Source: Levilactobacillus andaensis
Lineage (GTDB): Bacteria > Bacillota > Bacilli > Lactobacillales > Lactobacillaceae
DNA length: 64,000 nt
Assembly (NCBI RefSeq): GCF_016861695.1
Contig: NZ_BOLP01000010.1
Location: forward strand, 78,236 to 142,235
Reading direction: 5' to 3'
Positions 50,270-59,378 of the stretch are shown piece by piece; position 1 is the first letter of the stretch, and each line of letters begins with the position of its first letter. Under the pieces are notes generated by a model that worked only from the letters and a program-made list of their open reading frames with translations, had not been told where the DNA came from and searched no databases. A program made the translations under genes and the position numbers.

Positions 50270-51685
50270 ATGGTTAATCAACAGTTTGATTTTATCGAGC
50301 AGTCAAAACAAGACAAGCGGCGTGCCAAGGACAATAAATCAGAACTTCTAGCACGCTACCGGCAACGTGAACAGCAACAACGCTCCCCACTCGTACTAAC
50401 CGGCTCAAATGATCATCCGACCGCTAATAACACCCTGAAATCCGAAATTCGCCGTCTACGTCGTCAATTAAAGCGGGCACAGGTCAGTAAGCAGGCTAGC
50501 GAACTACGGGAAAAATTACGCATTACCCAACAATCACAGCGTCGTCTAAAACAAGAAAACCAAGCACTCCGCCAACAAAACCAAGAACTCCAGCGGGAAA
50601 ATGCCGATATCGTCCACCGCTACCAGGCCCAACAGCTTGATGCCGCCATGACTCAACGACAGATCAATTACGTTCAGGCCTACTTTGCTCAGGCGGGCTT
50701 CCTACTTCAGGCCGCTGAGAATCGCCTCAAAAACGCCAGGCGGTTCCAGCAATTCTCACAAAGGTCTCAGCAAACTCGTGACCAGCGAAAGCAACTTAAT
50801 AAACTCATTTTCGTTAAGAAACAGCTTGGCTTGGCCCTAAAACGGGAACGCATGTTGAAGGATAAGGTAACCCGCCTCAAGCAAGAACGTGCTGCCAATC
50901 AGGCATCCATAAGCAGGCTCCATCAAAAGATCAATCTTCTTCACAGCGACTCGCCACAACACTTAGAAGACCGTTTAAAAGTTTTCCTGACACCTGAAAA
51001 CTTCCAGCAGATCCCATGGTTACCAGAATTTGCTAAGCGCTATCACCAATTGCGGCTCGAAAGCTTAACTATTCGCCATGAGAAACAAACCTATGGCTAC
51101 TTCATCAAAATTAATAACCACCTGGCATTCAAGACGATTGACGACCGAATTCTGCCCAATTATGACTTGGACCAGGGCACTGAACCACGCTTGGATGTTA
51201 TTTATGCCGGTATTTTAACAGGCAATCACAGCGTCCTTCTCACGCAAACGTACGCTGAAGTGACACCTCATGACCTCAATCGTGACAAAATGCGGCGCCT
51301 TCATCAGCGGTCACATCCCATGCACTTCACGGGTTGGCTCCCCGACGATGGCAAAGCCCTTCTAACCGGCAAACGAATCCTGATTGTGACTTGGCAGCAA
51401 ACACAAACCCTGAATCAGGCCTTCCGCTTCTTCGGCGCCGCCCCAACAATCGTCAATAATCGTGAGAAAAGCATCTCCTGGATCACACAGCAAGCCACTG
51501 GCCAGCAGATTGACCTCACTTTCTTGATGAGTGAAGGCCTCTCACACGCGGTCCTGGAAACGTTGACGAAGACTCAAATTAAGTCGCGCCCCAATATCCG
51601 CTTGGTTTATCGACAATCTCCAGCAGATATTGTCAACCAGGCCTACCAATATTTCAAGGAACAAGCAAGACTGAACCTAACTTAG
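50270..51685 (+). CDS. Coiled-coil protein with DUF2325-like C-terminus
   Basis: Protein of 471 residues starting at ATG 50270 (MVNQQFDFIEQ), seven bases after AAAGGTGG. About residues 55-240 are very rich in Gln, Arg, Lys and Leu and form two long coiled coils. About 250-360 is a globular part (TYGYFIKINNHLAFK, HPMHFTGWLPDDGKAL). The last 110 residues (TGKRILIVTWQQ..FFGAAPTIV..IDLTFLMSEGLSHAVLE) resemble the small Rossmann-like DUF2325 domain: a beta strand, a helix and a late SH motif. That family has no settled function. The gene stands alone between terminators. The domain match is tentative. Confidence 0.6.
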   Translation: MVNQQFDFIEQSKQDKRRAKDNKSELLARYRQREQQQRSPLVLTGSNDHPTANNTLKSEIRRLRRQLKRAQVSKQASELREKLRITQQSQRRLKQENQALRQQNQELQRENADIVHRYQAQQLDAAMTQRQINYVQAYFAQAGFLLQAAENRLKNARRFQQFSQRSQQTRDQRKQLNKLIFVKKQLGLALKRERMLKDKVTRLKQERAANQASISRLHQKINLLHSDSPQHLEDRLKVFLTPENFQQIPWLPEFAKRYHQLRLESLTIRHEKQTYGYFIKINNHLAFKTIDDRILPNYDLDQGTEPRLDVIYAGILTGNHSVLLTQTYAEVTPHDLNRDKMRRLHQRSHPMHFTGWLPDDGKALLTGKRILIVTWQQTQTLNQAFRFFGAAPTIVNNREKSISWITQQATGQQIDLTFLMSEGLSHAVLETLTKTQIKSRPNIRLVYRQSPADIVNQAYQYFKEQARLNLT

Positions 51686-51691
51686 TCTGTA

Positions 51692-51743
51692 CAAAAAAGC
51701 GTCGCACTCAAGACCTACGTCTCTCGTGCGACACTCGTTTTTT
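51692..51743. terminator. Bidirectional terminator
   Basis: GTCGCAC and GTGCGAC arms between AAAAAAGC and CGTTTTTT flanks, serving the convergent genes on both sides. Confidence 0.85.
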
Positions 51744-51750
51744 GAAATGA

Positions 51751-53592
51751 TTAAGCTAAATTATTACCCGTAAACTGACTGTTGTACAGGTCGGCGTAGA
51801 AGCCATCAGCAGCTAACAAGCTCTCATGGTTCCCCGTCTCAACAATGTGCCCATGATTCATGACCACAATGTTTTCGGCATTTTGAATCGTGGATAACCG
51901 GTGAGCAACCACGAAGCTTGTCCGGCCAGCCAAGAGACGTTCCATGGCGTGCTGGATCAGCATTTCCGTCCGCGTGTCGACTGAACTCGTTGCCTCATCC
52001 AGGATCAACACGTCGGGATCAGCCACGAAGGCCCGAGCAATCGTCAACAATTGACGTTGCCCTTGCGAAATGTTCGTTGCTGATTCATTCAGGATCGTAT
52101 CGTAACCGTCTGGCAGCTGACGAATGAAGGTGTCGGCGTGGGCAGCCTTGGCTGCTTCGTAGACCTCATCATCCGTGGCGTCTTCACGACCATACTTGAT
52201 GTTGTCGAAGATACTCCCGGTAAATAACCAGGTATCCTGCAGCACCATGGCAAAGTTCCGGCGCAAACCAGCCCGGTCAACGGTATTGGTGTTTTGGCCC
52301 CGGTACTTGATTTCCCCGGACTTCACATCGTAGAACCGCTCAAGCAGGTTGATAATGGTCGTCTTCCCGGCACCAGTTGGGCCAACGATAGCGACCATTT
52401 CACCCGGCTTGACCTTCAGATTGAAGTCGGCGATCAGCGGATTGTCTGCCACGTACTGGAAGGCCACGTCATTAAATTCGATGACGCTGTCCGCTGGTGT
52501 CGTTGCTGCTGGAACCTCAGCCGTCGCCGTGTCGGGCATGTCTTCCTCGTCCAAGACGGAGAAGATCCGTTCAGCAGACGCAATCGTCGCCTGAATCGTG
52601 TTGGTCAAGTTCGCCATTTGCGTAATGGGTTGAGAGAATTGGTTCGTGTATTGCAGGAAGGCCTGCACATTCCCCAAACTAACCGTCCCGTTAGCAACCT
52701 GAATCCCACCAATAACCGCAACGGCTAAGTAGTCCAGGTTCTTGACGAAGTTCATCAGGGGGAAGATCAAGCTAGACACAAATTGAGCCTTCCACGCTGA
52801 TTGGTAATACTTTTGGTTGTGCTCTTCAAACTCTTCTTGGGTCACCCCTTCACGGTTGAACGTCTTGACGACCGTATGACCCGCATAGGTTTCTTCAACC
52901 GTGTTGTTCAACAGTCCCAAGTTCTTCTGTTGGCTCGCGAAGAACCGTTGTGACTTTGGTGCCACGATCATGACCACCAGTAAGCTCAGTGGCACGGAGA
53001 TCAGGGCAACCAACGTCAACCAACCACTAATGGTTAACATCATGTACAGCACCCCAAAGAAGGTCAGCACACTGGTTACCATTTGTGACAGCGTTTGTTG
53101 GAGCGTCCCACCAATGTTATCCATATCGTTCGCCATCCGGGACATTAAGTCCCCGTTGCTATGCGTATCGTAATAACCGATTGGCAGGCGTTGCATCTTT
53201 TGCTTCAAGTCGCGCCGTAACCGGTAAACGACCTTTTGCGAGATCCAACTCATGATCAACTGTTGCACGACCCCAAACAAGGCCGCCCCGGCATACATGA
53301 TACCGACGACAATCAGAATGTGGCCGATCTTACTAAAGTCAATTGGGAAGCTATGAATGCCGATTCCGGCTTTCAATTCAGCCTGGCCCTTCATCACACC
53401 CTTAAAGAGTTCCGTTGTGGCCTCACCTAAAATCTTTGGCGTCTTGATCTGCAAGATTACCGAAACCACGGCAAAGACTAAGACGACGAAGATACCGGGG
53501 AGCCAGCGCTTCATGTAGCGGAACAACCGGAAAGTCGTTCCCCAGAATTTTTGTGGCCGCTGTTTCGTAGCGGCACCGCGTCCATTACGCAT
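51751..53592 (-). CDS. ABC exporter half, consensus Walker B (LmrD/BmrD-like)
   Basis: Type IV ABC exporter subunit of 613 residues: a basic N-terminus, six membrane helices (about 30-340), then the nucleotide-binding domain. Walker A is GPTGAGKTT, the signature is the altered NISQGQ, and Walker B is VLILDEATSSVD with the catalytic Glu present. Paired with the upstream partner it would form a heterodimer with one active and one degenerate ATP site, as in LmrCD and BmrCD multidrug exporters. Its start overlaps the partner gene by eight bases. The substrate is not known. Confidence 0.93.
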   Translation of the reverse strand: MRNGRGAATKQRPQKFWGTTFRLFRYMKRWLPGIFVVLVFAVVSVILQIKTPKILGEATTELFKGVMKGQAELKAGIGIHSFPIDFSKIGHILIVVGIMYAGAALFGVVQQLIMSWISQKVVYRLRRDLKQKMQRLPIGYYDTHSNGDLMSRMANDMDNIGGTLQQTLSQMVTSVLTFFGVLYMMLTISGWLTLVALISVPLSLLVVMIVAPKSQRFFASQQKNLGLLNNTVEETYAGHTVVKTFNREGVTQEEFEEHNQKYYQSAWKAQFVSSLIFPLMNFVKNLDYLAVAVIGGIQVANGTVSLGNVQAFLQYTNQFSQPITQMANLTNTIQATIASAERIFSVLDEEDMPDTATAEVPAATTPADSVIEFNDVAFQYVADNPLIADFNLKVKPGEMVAIVGPTGAGKTTIINLLERFYDVKSGEIKYRGQNTNTVDRAGLRRNFAMVLQDTWLFTGSIFDNIKYGREDATDDEVYEAAKAAHADTFIRQLPDGYDTILNESATNISQGQRQLLTIARAFVADPDVLILDEATSSVDTRTEMLIQHAMERLLAGRTSFVVAHRLSTIQNAENIVVMNHGHIVETGNHESLLAADGFYADLYNSQFTGNNLA

Positions 53593-55318
53593 CGATGACG
53601 TCCCCCTTTCGGAGTTGTGAATCCAGAATTTCTTGGTACGTTTCGTTAGTTGCTTTCAACTCATCATGTGTCCCTTGACCGACGATCTTCCCGCCGTCAA
53701 TGACCAGAATCAGGTCGGCATCGGCCACCGTAGATACCCGTTGGGCCACGATGACGGTCACACCAGCTTGAACTTGGTCGTCCTTACGCAATTCTTGACG
53801 TAACAGGGAGTCCGTCTTGAAGTCCAAGGCAGAGAAGGAGTCGTCAAAAATGTAGACACTGGCGCGCTTCAAAATTGTCCGCGCAATGACTAGCCGTTGC
53901 CGTTGTCCACCGGAGAAGTTATCCCCGTTTTGTTCAACGGTCATGTCTAAGCCGCCCTCTTCTTTAATGAAGTCGCTGGCTTGAGCCACGTCCAAGGCGT
54001 GCCAAATCTGGTCGTCGGTCGCATCAGGCATCCCGAAGACCATGTTGCTACGAACCGTTCCGGAGAACAATACAGCCTGTTGTTGCGTGATCGAGATTGC
54101 ATCATGCAATGCCTTTTGACTAACCGCCGTCAGTGACGTCCCGTTCAACTTGATTTGACCACTTTCGGGATCAAATAGCCGGGGAATCAGGTTAACCAGT
54201 GTGGATTTCCCAGAACCGGTTCCCCCAATGATCGCCACAGTCTGACCGGCCGTCGCGTTAAAGTTCACGTCGGCCAGCGCTAATTTCTCAGCACCCGTGT
54301 AGCGGAAGTTAACGTGGTCAAAGGTTAAGCTAGCTTGGCCCTGCGTCAAATCAACTGGTGCATCGGCATCGTTGATCTTCGACTTCAAGTCCATGACCTC
54401 GTTGATCCGCGCAGCAGAAGCTTGTGCCCGGGGAACGAAGACAAAGACCATGGAAACCATCATGAAGCTAATCAACAGTTGCGTTGCATAAGTCATGAAT
54501 GCAACCAGGTTCCCAACCTCAAGGGCTTGGTTACCAATCAATTGGCCCCCATACCAGACGATACCGATGTTGGTCCCACTCACGATCAACGTGATAATCG
54601 GGAACATCAACGACACAATCATAAAGACCTTGATCCCAGTTTGGGTGTAGTCTTGGTTGGCCCCTTCAAAGCGGTCCTGTTCAAACTTATCTTGGTTGAA
54701 CGCCCGAATAACCCGGACACCGGTCAAGCCTTCACGGAAGACCAAGTTGATCCGGTCGATCTTCTTTTGAAGACTCTTGAATAATGGCACGGCAAAGACC
54801 ATGATGGCCCCGGTAAAGATTGCCAATACTGGCAAGGCCACCAAGAAGACCAGCGTTAAGCGTGGACTCTTGACGTAGGCCAGAACACCAGCACCAATTA
54901 ACATGATTGGTGCCATCAACATCATCCGGAGCATTTGGACCATGACGTTTTGAATCTGAACCACATCGTTGGTCGTCCGGGTAATCAGTGAGGCATTCCC
55001 AACCGTTTCAAACTCTTCGGTCGAGGCAAACGTGACCTTCTTAAAGAGGCTGGTCCGAATCCGCTGCCCCATCTTCTGCGACTGTGTTGACGCAAAGTAA
55101 ACGTTACCCGCCGCGCCCAGCACACCGATAAAGCTTAAGAGCAACATCTGGCCACCAGTGCGCCAGATGTAGCCAATATCATTGTTCGCAATCCCTTTAT
55201 CAATGATATTAGAGGTTAATGTTGGCAACGATAAATCACAGGCAACCTGAATAATCATAAAACCCACCGCAAGGACTACTGCCCACCAGTCCAAGTGTTT
55301 ACGGGCAAGTCGCATCAT
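53585..55318 (-). CDS. ABC exporter half, degenerate Walker B (LmrC/BmrC-like)
   Basis: Subunit of 577 residues with six membrane helices (about 15-310). Walker A is GGTGSGKST, the signature NFSGGQRQRL is canonical, but Walker B reads YIFDDSFSALD, so Asp replaces the catalytic Glu. This is the mirror image of its partner, whose signature is altered and Glu intact. Together they build one competent site. It is translated first and overlaps the second gene by eight bases, which secures equal amounts. Likely a drug or lipid exporter. Confidence 0.93.
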   Translation of the reverse strand: MMRLARKHLDWWAVVLAVGFMIIQVACDLSLPTLTSNIIDKGIANNDIGYIWRTGGQMLLLSFIGVLGAAGNVYFASTQSQKMGQRIRTSLFKKVTFASTEEFETVGNASLITRTTNDVVQIQNVMVQMLRMMLMAPIMLIGAGVLAYVKSPRLTLVFLVALPVLAIFTGAIMVFAVPLFKSLQKKIDRINLVFREGLTGVRVIRAFNQDKFEQDRFEGANQDYTQTGIKVFMIVSLMFPIITLIVSGTNIGIVWYGGQLIGNQALEVGNLVAFMTYATQLLISFMMVSMVFVFVPRAQASAARINEVMDLKSKINDADAPVDLTQGQASLTFDHVNFRYTGAEKLALADVNFNATAGQTVAIIGGTGSGKSTLVNLIPRLFDPESGQIKLNGTSLTAVSQKALHDAISITQQQAVLFSGTVRSNMVFGMPDATDDQIWHALDVAQASDFIKEEGGLDMTVEQNGDNFSGGQRQRLVIARTILKRASVYIFDDSFSALDFKTDSLLRQELRKDDQVQAGVTVIVAQRVSTVADADLILVIDGGKIVGQGTHDELKATNETYQEILDSQLRKGDVIDA

Positions 55319-55621
55319 TGAATTTTGGCCTTCTTTCTATACTGTACACTCTGTAAAAGTTTCAAAACTGCATATGCGATAATTATACTCTGCTCAATTC
55401 GGTTTGCAATAAAGGATTACTCGCAAATTTTCCTTGCTCACACCTCCTCAATAATGCGTCAGTTAAATCAATTCGTGACAATATTTATTAACAACTAAGC
55501 AGAAAACCTGCGATTTTAATCGCGGGATGAATGCCAGAATTTAACTGTTTCCAAAACGTACGTTCCCCTTCTCAAGAGCAAAACGTGGTATACTTAAACC
55601 AATCTTCAGGGGAGGTAGCTA
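55319..55621. other. Gap between the ABC exporter genes and tnpB
   Basis: It holds the exporter promoter region (AT-rich, about 55370-55420) and probably the left end of the TnpB element. A short hairpin GCGATTTTAATCGC lies near 55511-55524 and a second, less clear one near 55560-55590. The exact left end cannot be placed without a comparison to an empty site. Confidence 0.4.
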
Positions 55622-56842
55622 TTGACTAAGCTGGGACGAACAATCAAGCTGAGACTCTATCCGGACACAAATCAAGCAGATCAATTTCTAGCAATGAGCC
55701 ATGAATATCAACGATTAGCTAATCTTGTCAGTCAATGGATCTTTGACCATGAGTTTCAACTGAGTTGGTTAAAAATCAACCACCATCTGTACAAAATATT
55801 AAGACAAGGATCACCGCTCAATAGTCAGATGGTCCAGTCTGTATTTCGAACGGTTGTGGCTCGCTACAAGACAGTTCAAGAACAAATGAAGCAACATCCT
55901 TATCGCTACGAGAATGAAGAAAACAAGTGGATTCAAGTTTCCAAAGACTTGAGCTGGTTGGTAAAGCCCATTCAGTTTCATCGGCCACAAGCAGATTTGG
56001 TTCGCCAGAGCAACTATTCTTTCGTGGATAAGATACGGCAAATCTCGATAACCACTCTAGGTAAACGGACTAAGTTAGGGTTTACTGACAAAGGATTCGA
56101 GAAATACTTTACTGGTAACTGGAAACTCGGTACCGCCAAATTGGTCCATAACCAGGGCAAGTGGTTCCTCCATATTGGTATTACCAAAGGGGTTCCTGAT
56201 TTTGACCAACAAGGTAAACCACAGATTGTCGGTATTGACCGTGGTTTACGGTTCTTGGCAACTACCTTTGATAGTGAAAAAAGAACGCTATTCTTCGATG
56301 GTCAAAAAATCTTACGTAAGCGGAAGAAATTCTTAGAGACTCGTCGGCAATTACAGAGTAAGGGTACCAGGTCTGCCAAGAAGAAGCTGAAGCAACTGGC
56401 TCAACGAGAGAACCGCTGGATGACCGATGTGAATCATCGGCTAGCTAAGACACTCGTTGTGATATACGGTTCGCATACACTTTTCGTTTTGGAGGACTTA
56501 ACCAATGTGACATTCAACACCGATGACTTACCTAAAGCATTACGCAATAGTCACCGTTCCTGGTCCTTCTTCCAGCTTGAATCTTTCTTAACGTACAAGG
56601 CCCAGGCTATTCAAAGTGCTGTCTTGAAAGTGAGTCCAGCATTCACCTCACAACGCTGTCCAAAGTGCGGTCTAGTTGAGAAGACTAATCGTCACCATGA
56701 AACGCACGAATATTGGTGTCAACAATGCCAGTATCGTTGTAATGATGACCGATTAGGAGCAATAAATATTGAGATGTTGGGACGGGATTGGTTGAGCGGC
56801 ATCAAGCATCCAAAGATTAAGAAGCTAACAACTGCTGGGTAA
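55622..56842 (+). mobile_element. tnpB: RNA-guided nuclease TnpB (solitary IS605-family element)
   Basis: Protein of 406 residues with a TTG start a few bases after GGGGAGG. The RuvC acidic residues are all visible: Asp in VGIDRG near residue 206, Glu in LEDLTNV near 291 and Asp in NDDRLGA near 376. The zinc finger has CPKC near residue 346 and CQQC about 20 residues later. TnpB proteins are RNA-guided DNA endonucleases that help the element persist. No tnpA transposase accompanies it, so the element cannot move alone. The coding frame looks intact and probably functional. Confidence 0.93.
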
Positions 56843-56982
56843 ACCTGGCAGTTAAACGGGTAGCCGTCAATTACCCGATGATGTTGCCACTACGAGTAGG
56901 AGTGCCCTAACAGGCATGTTGGACTACTGTGTTACCAGACACGTGAGCGACAAGCCTCTGAATTCATTCAGGGGCAATTGAC
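56840..56982 (+). ncRNA. Putative omega-RNA and right end of the TnpB element
   Basis: About 140 structured bases follow tnpB, with pairs such as ACGGGTAG/ATTACCCG. They end in a hairpin CCTCTGAAT/ATTCAGGGG (56955-56974) and CAATTGAC. TnpB scaffold RNAs typically overlap the 3' end of tnpB and stop at such a right-end hairpin, with the guide taken from flanking host DNA. The guide would start near 56983 (TTAAACTATCCACC). The 5' end may lie inside tnpB. The boundary is inferred. Confidence 0.65.
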
Positions 56983-57251
56983 TTAAACTATCCACCGGCT
57001 TTGCGGTCAAAATCACCAGTCTTCTCACTGGTTGCCAACGGTCATTACCAGAATAATTCCGAGGTAGGCCATTAGTGTCAGTTTGGGCTCGGCTGATAAT
57101 AAATTTACTAATTTAGCAGTCATCTACACCATTTTCCCAAGCAAAACCACCACTCGACCAACTCCCCCAACCAGTTAATTGACTAAACATCCCACTGGTA
57201 AAGCTAAAAATATTTGTTACAATAGTAGACACCGAAGGGAGACAGAAAACT
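56983..57251 (+). other. Gap beyond the TnpB element
   Basis: No gene is seen. The first 16-20 bases would be the guide of the omega-RNA. A TACAAT box near 57220 could be the -10 of the next gene. Confidence 0.4.
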
Positions 57252-57581
57252 GTGGCGAGCAACTCTGATTCAATCTATAACGTCTTAACCTACATCCACC
57301 GACATCCGCAACAGGTCCGGTTCATTCGGCAACGCAACAGTAACGTCATTACCATTGGCGTCCCCGATACGGTTTCGGTCGCTAACGCTGATATTTACTT
57401 CCCAGCGGGCCACCTGTTGGTCAACCGGATGGATGAAAACTTTTTAGCTAAAAACGGGGATCTCCTCAATACGTTCTTTGACCAGACACGAACGTCTAAG
57501 CTAGACTACCGTGAGGTCTGGATAACTACCGGCTACGTGCCAGAGGAACACACTTATTTGGTTGAGCTCTCATTTGAATAA
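57252..57581 (+). CDS. Hypothetical protein, 109 residues
   Basis: GTG start nine bases after GGGAGACAG. Soluble, mixed alpha/beta sequence with a beta-rich middle (NVITIGVPDTVSVANADIYF) and a C-terminus ending EHTYLVELSFE. I recognise no family. Codon use looks like its neighbours, and it has a ribosome site and terminator, so it is probably a real single gene. Confidence 0.7.
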   Translation: MASNSDSIYNVLTYIHRHPQQVRFIRQRNSNVITIGVPDTVSVANADIYFPAGHLLVNRMDENFLAKNGDLLNTFFDQTRTSKLDYREVWITTGYVPEEHTYLVELSFE

Positions 57582-57599
57582 GCGCTTATCCGGCGCAAA

Positions 57600-57644
57600 C
57601 TAAAGGGACCATGGAAGTTTATCACTTCTGTGGCCCCTTTTCCT
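57600..57644. terminator. Terminator between convergent genes
   Basis: AAAGGGACCAT and GTGGCCCCTTT arms with an inner AAGT/ACTT pair and a T tail on the plus strand. It can serve both sides. Confidence 0.8.
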
Positions 57645-57649
57645 ATACA

Positions 57650-57853
57650 TTAATTAAATAGCGCGCGTGACGCCCACAGTCCCCCGACGACCACAACGGC
57701 AATCAAGAAGAACCGGAATAAGGCGGCAAAGGCAACTAAGACGATGGCCCCGATAATCACTGTCCCGACGATTCCCAGTAACCATCCGGCTAGGCCAAAG
57801 ACCAACCGGAGAATTGGGAATAACAATAAGAGTAACAATAAGAGTAAAACCAC
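57650..57853 (-). CDS. Small membrane protein, 67 residues
   Basis: GTG start eight bases after TTGGAG. Nearly the whole sequence is hydrophobic (two helices, starting with a run of Leu), and a single Arg pair ends it. The Leu run is encoded by alternating CTC/TTA/TTG codons, a nine-base tandem-like repeat (about 57820-57845) that could vary by slippage. No family is recognised. Confidence 0.6.
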   Translation of the reverse strand: MVLLLLLLLLLFPILRLVFGLAGWLLGIVGTVIIGAIVLVAFAALFRFFLIAVVVVGGLWASRALFN

Positions 57854-57953
57854 GATAATCGCTCCAATCCGTCGTAGACACTCCCACGACTAGCAGCCAT
57901 TTTACACTAAATTTGGCCGTTTGGCACGAATCTTCGTTCGAATTATCCTTTAC

Positions 57954-59078
57954 TTAACCAGCCGTAATCTGCATGCGACCATTCTTCTTCGAATGATAGA
58001 GGTTCGCATCGACCCGCTTGTAAAAGTCCAGCGGGTTGTGATCACTAGCGCTCAAGACCGAGACCCCAACGGAGATGGTCACGTTTAAGACCACATCATT
58101 GTACGGAATCTCAAGTTCTTTCACCGCATCAAAGACTTGTTCGGCCACTTCTCGCGTCCGATTCAAGTCGTAATCCGGGAAGATAATGTTGAACTCTTCC
58201 CCACCGGTTCTATATAAGATGATCTTACTGTCAACTTTCTTCAGCGTCGCCGTGACCGTGCTGGCAACCTGCTTGAGAACTTCATCCCCAGCCAAATGAC
58301 CATAGGTATCGTTGACGTGCTTAAAGTGGTCGATATCGAACATCACCATCGACAGGTCCGTATTGTGCGCGGTACTCTGTTGAAATTGGTACGCAATTGC
58401 CCGGTCATACGCCGCATAATTTTGAACACGAGTCAACGCATCCCAGTTAGCGGACTGGAAGAGTCGGTCCTTAATGCGGCGGTCCTTATCTTGGATCTTG
58501 AAGTAACCGTACATTAGCGATGCCAGAACAGCGTAATCCCCTAGTTCAATGAAGTACGTGTTCCAATCCAAGTGGAAACGTAGCTTGACCAGGAACCACA
58601 ACGCCATGGCAAAGAGCATCGCAATGGTGATGTACCGCGTAAACGGCCACCGCCACAGATGGGTACTCTGTTGATAAGAAATCACGTAAAATATAACGAA
58701 CAAAATCGTGTAAACCCACGACAAAATTGCTGTAGAGTTACCATTCATCAGCATAAAGCCAACCCCGGCCAAGAAAATCAGCCAATGGGGAATCTTTAGT
58801 TGTAAGAAATAAGCTACAAAAATCAACAGTAAGAGTTGAAAATTGGTAAACGTCCACGATAAATGACTGTCGCGAACGATCAATTGTAATGCAAACACCG
58901 ATACGACGGCACATGTCGTCCCGATGGCAATCTGAACCCTTTTGACGTTAACTGGTTTGTTTTGTGATTCAACCTTCGCCGTCACCCAATTAAAAATTGA
59001 CCAGTACAGCGTAATGACCCCTAGAACAAAGAATACACTTGTGATGATTGGGGGAACTAGCCAAATTGACCATGCCAT
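57954..59078 (-). CDS. Membrane diguanylate cyclase (GGDEF)
   Basis: Protein of 374 residues: an N-terminal sensor half with about seven to eight membrane helices (about 5-200), then a GGDEF domain. The metal Asp is in MFDIDHFKHVND, GHLAGDEVL follows, and the active-site loop is GGEEF, an active variant. The RxxD inhibitory site before it is absent (DSKI at that place), so product inhibition there is unlikely. It should make c-di-GMP in response to an unknown signal. The EAL gene lies divergently next door. Confidence 0.92.
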   Translation of the reverse strand: MAWSIWLVPPIITSVFFVLGVITLYWSIFNWVTAKVESQNKPVNVKRVQIAIGTTCAVVSVFALQLIVRDSHLSWTFTNFQLLLLIFVAYFLQLKIPHWLIFLAGVGFMLMNGNSTAILSWVYTILFVIFYVISYQQSTHLWRWPFTRYITIAMLFAMALWFLVKLRFHLDWNTYFIELGDYAVLASLMYGYFKIQDKDRRIKDRLFQSANWDALTRVQNYAAYDRAIAYQFQQSTAHNTDLSMVMFDIDHFKHVNDTYGHLAGDEVLKQVASTVTATLKKVDSKIILYRTGGEEFNIIFPDYDLNRTREVAEQVFDAVKELEIPYNDVVLNVTISVGVSVLSASDHNPLDFYKRVDANLYHSKKNGRMQITAG

Positions 59079-59378
59079 TGTCTAATCATTCTCCTCGTTA
59101 GTTAAGTTTAGAAACCGATTGTCGACTAAAACACCGGTTATTCCCAGCTAGTCCGCGTTTCCACAGCGGAAAATACGACCCCGGGCTAAATAACTCACTA
59201 CTCCTACTATAAGGCAAACCATATAATAAAACCATAAACCTTTATATAATATAATATGTTGTGTCCAAAATTAATACGACCAAAAACGCCACCCTGTCCA
59301 ATTTTTCCTTTGATTTACTCTATTTTTAATCGTCAAAATAAAGTATGATGGTAGCAGACGACCTGTAAGGAGGAACTT
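59079..59378. other. Shared promoter region of the GGDEF and EAL genes
   Basis: A 300-base divergent gap. A TATGAT box (59344-59349) suits the EAL gene; its -35 is weak. An AT-rich stretch with repeated ATATAA lies at 59220-59260. No gene is seen. Confidence 0.4.

Noticed and set aside
57654..57887. A 77-codon minus-strand frame overlapping the small membrane protein gene.
   Set aside because: Out of frame with the better candidate and with an irregular, non-membrane sequence.
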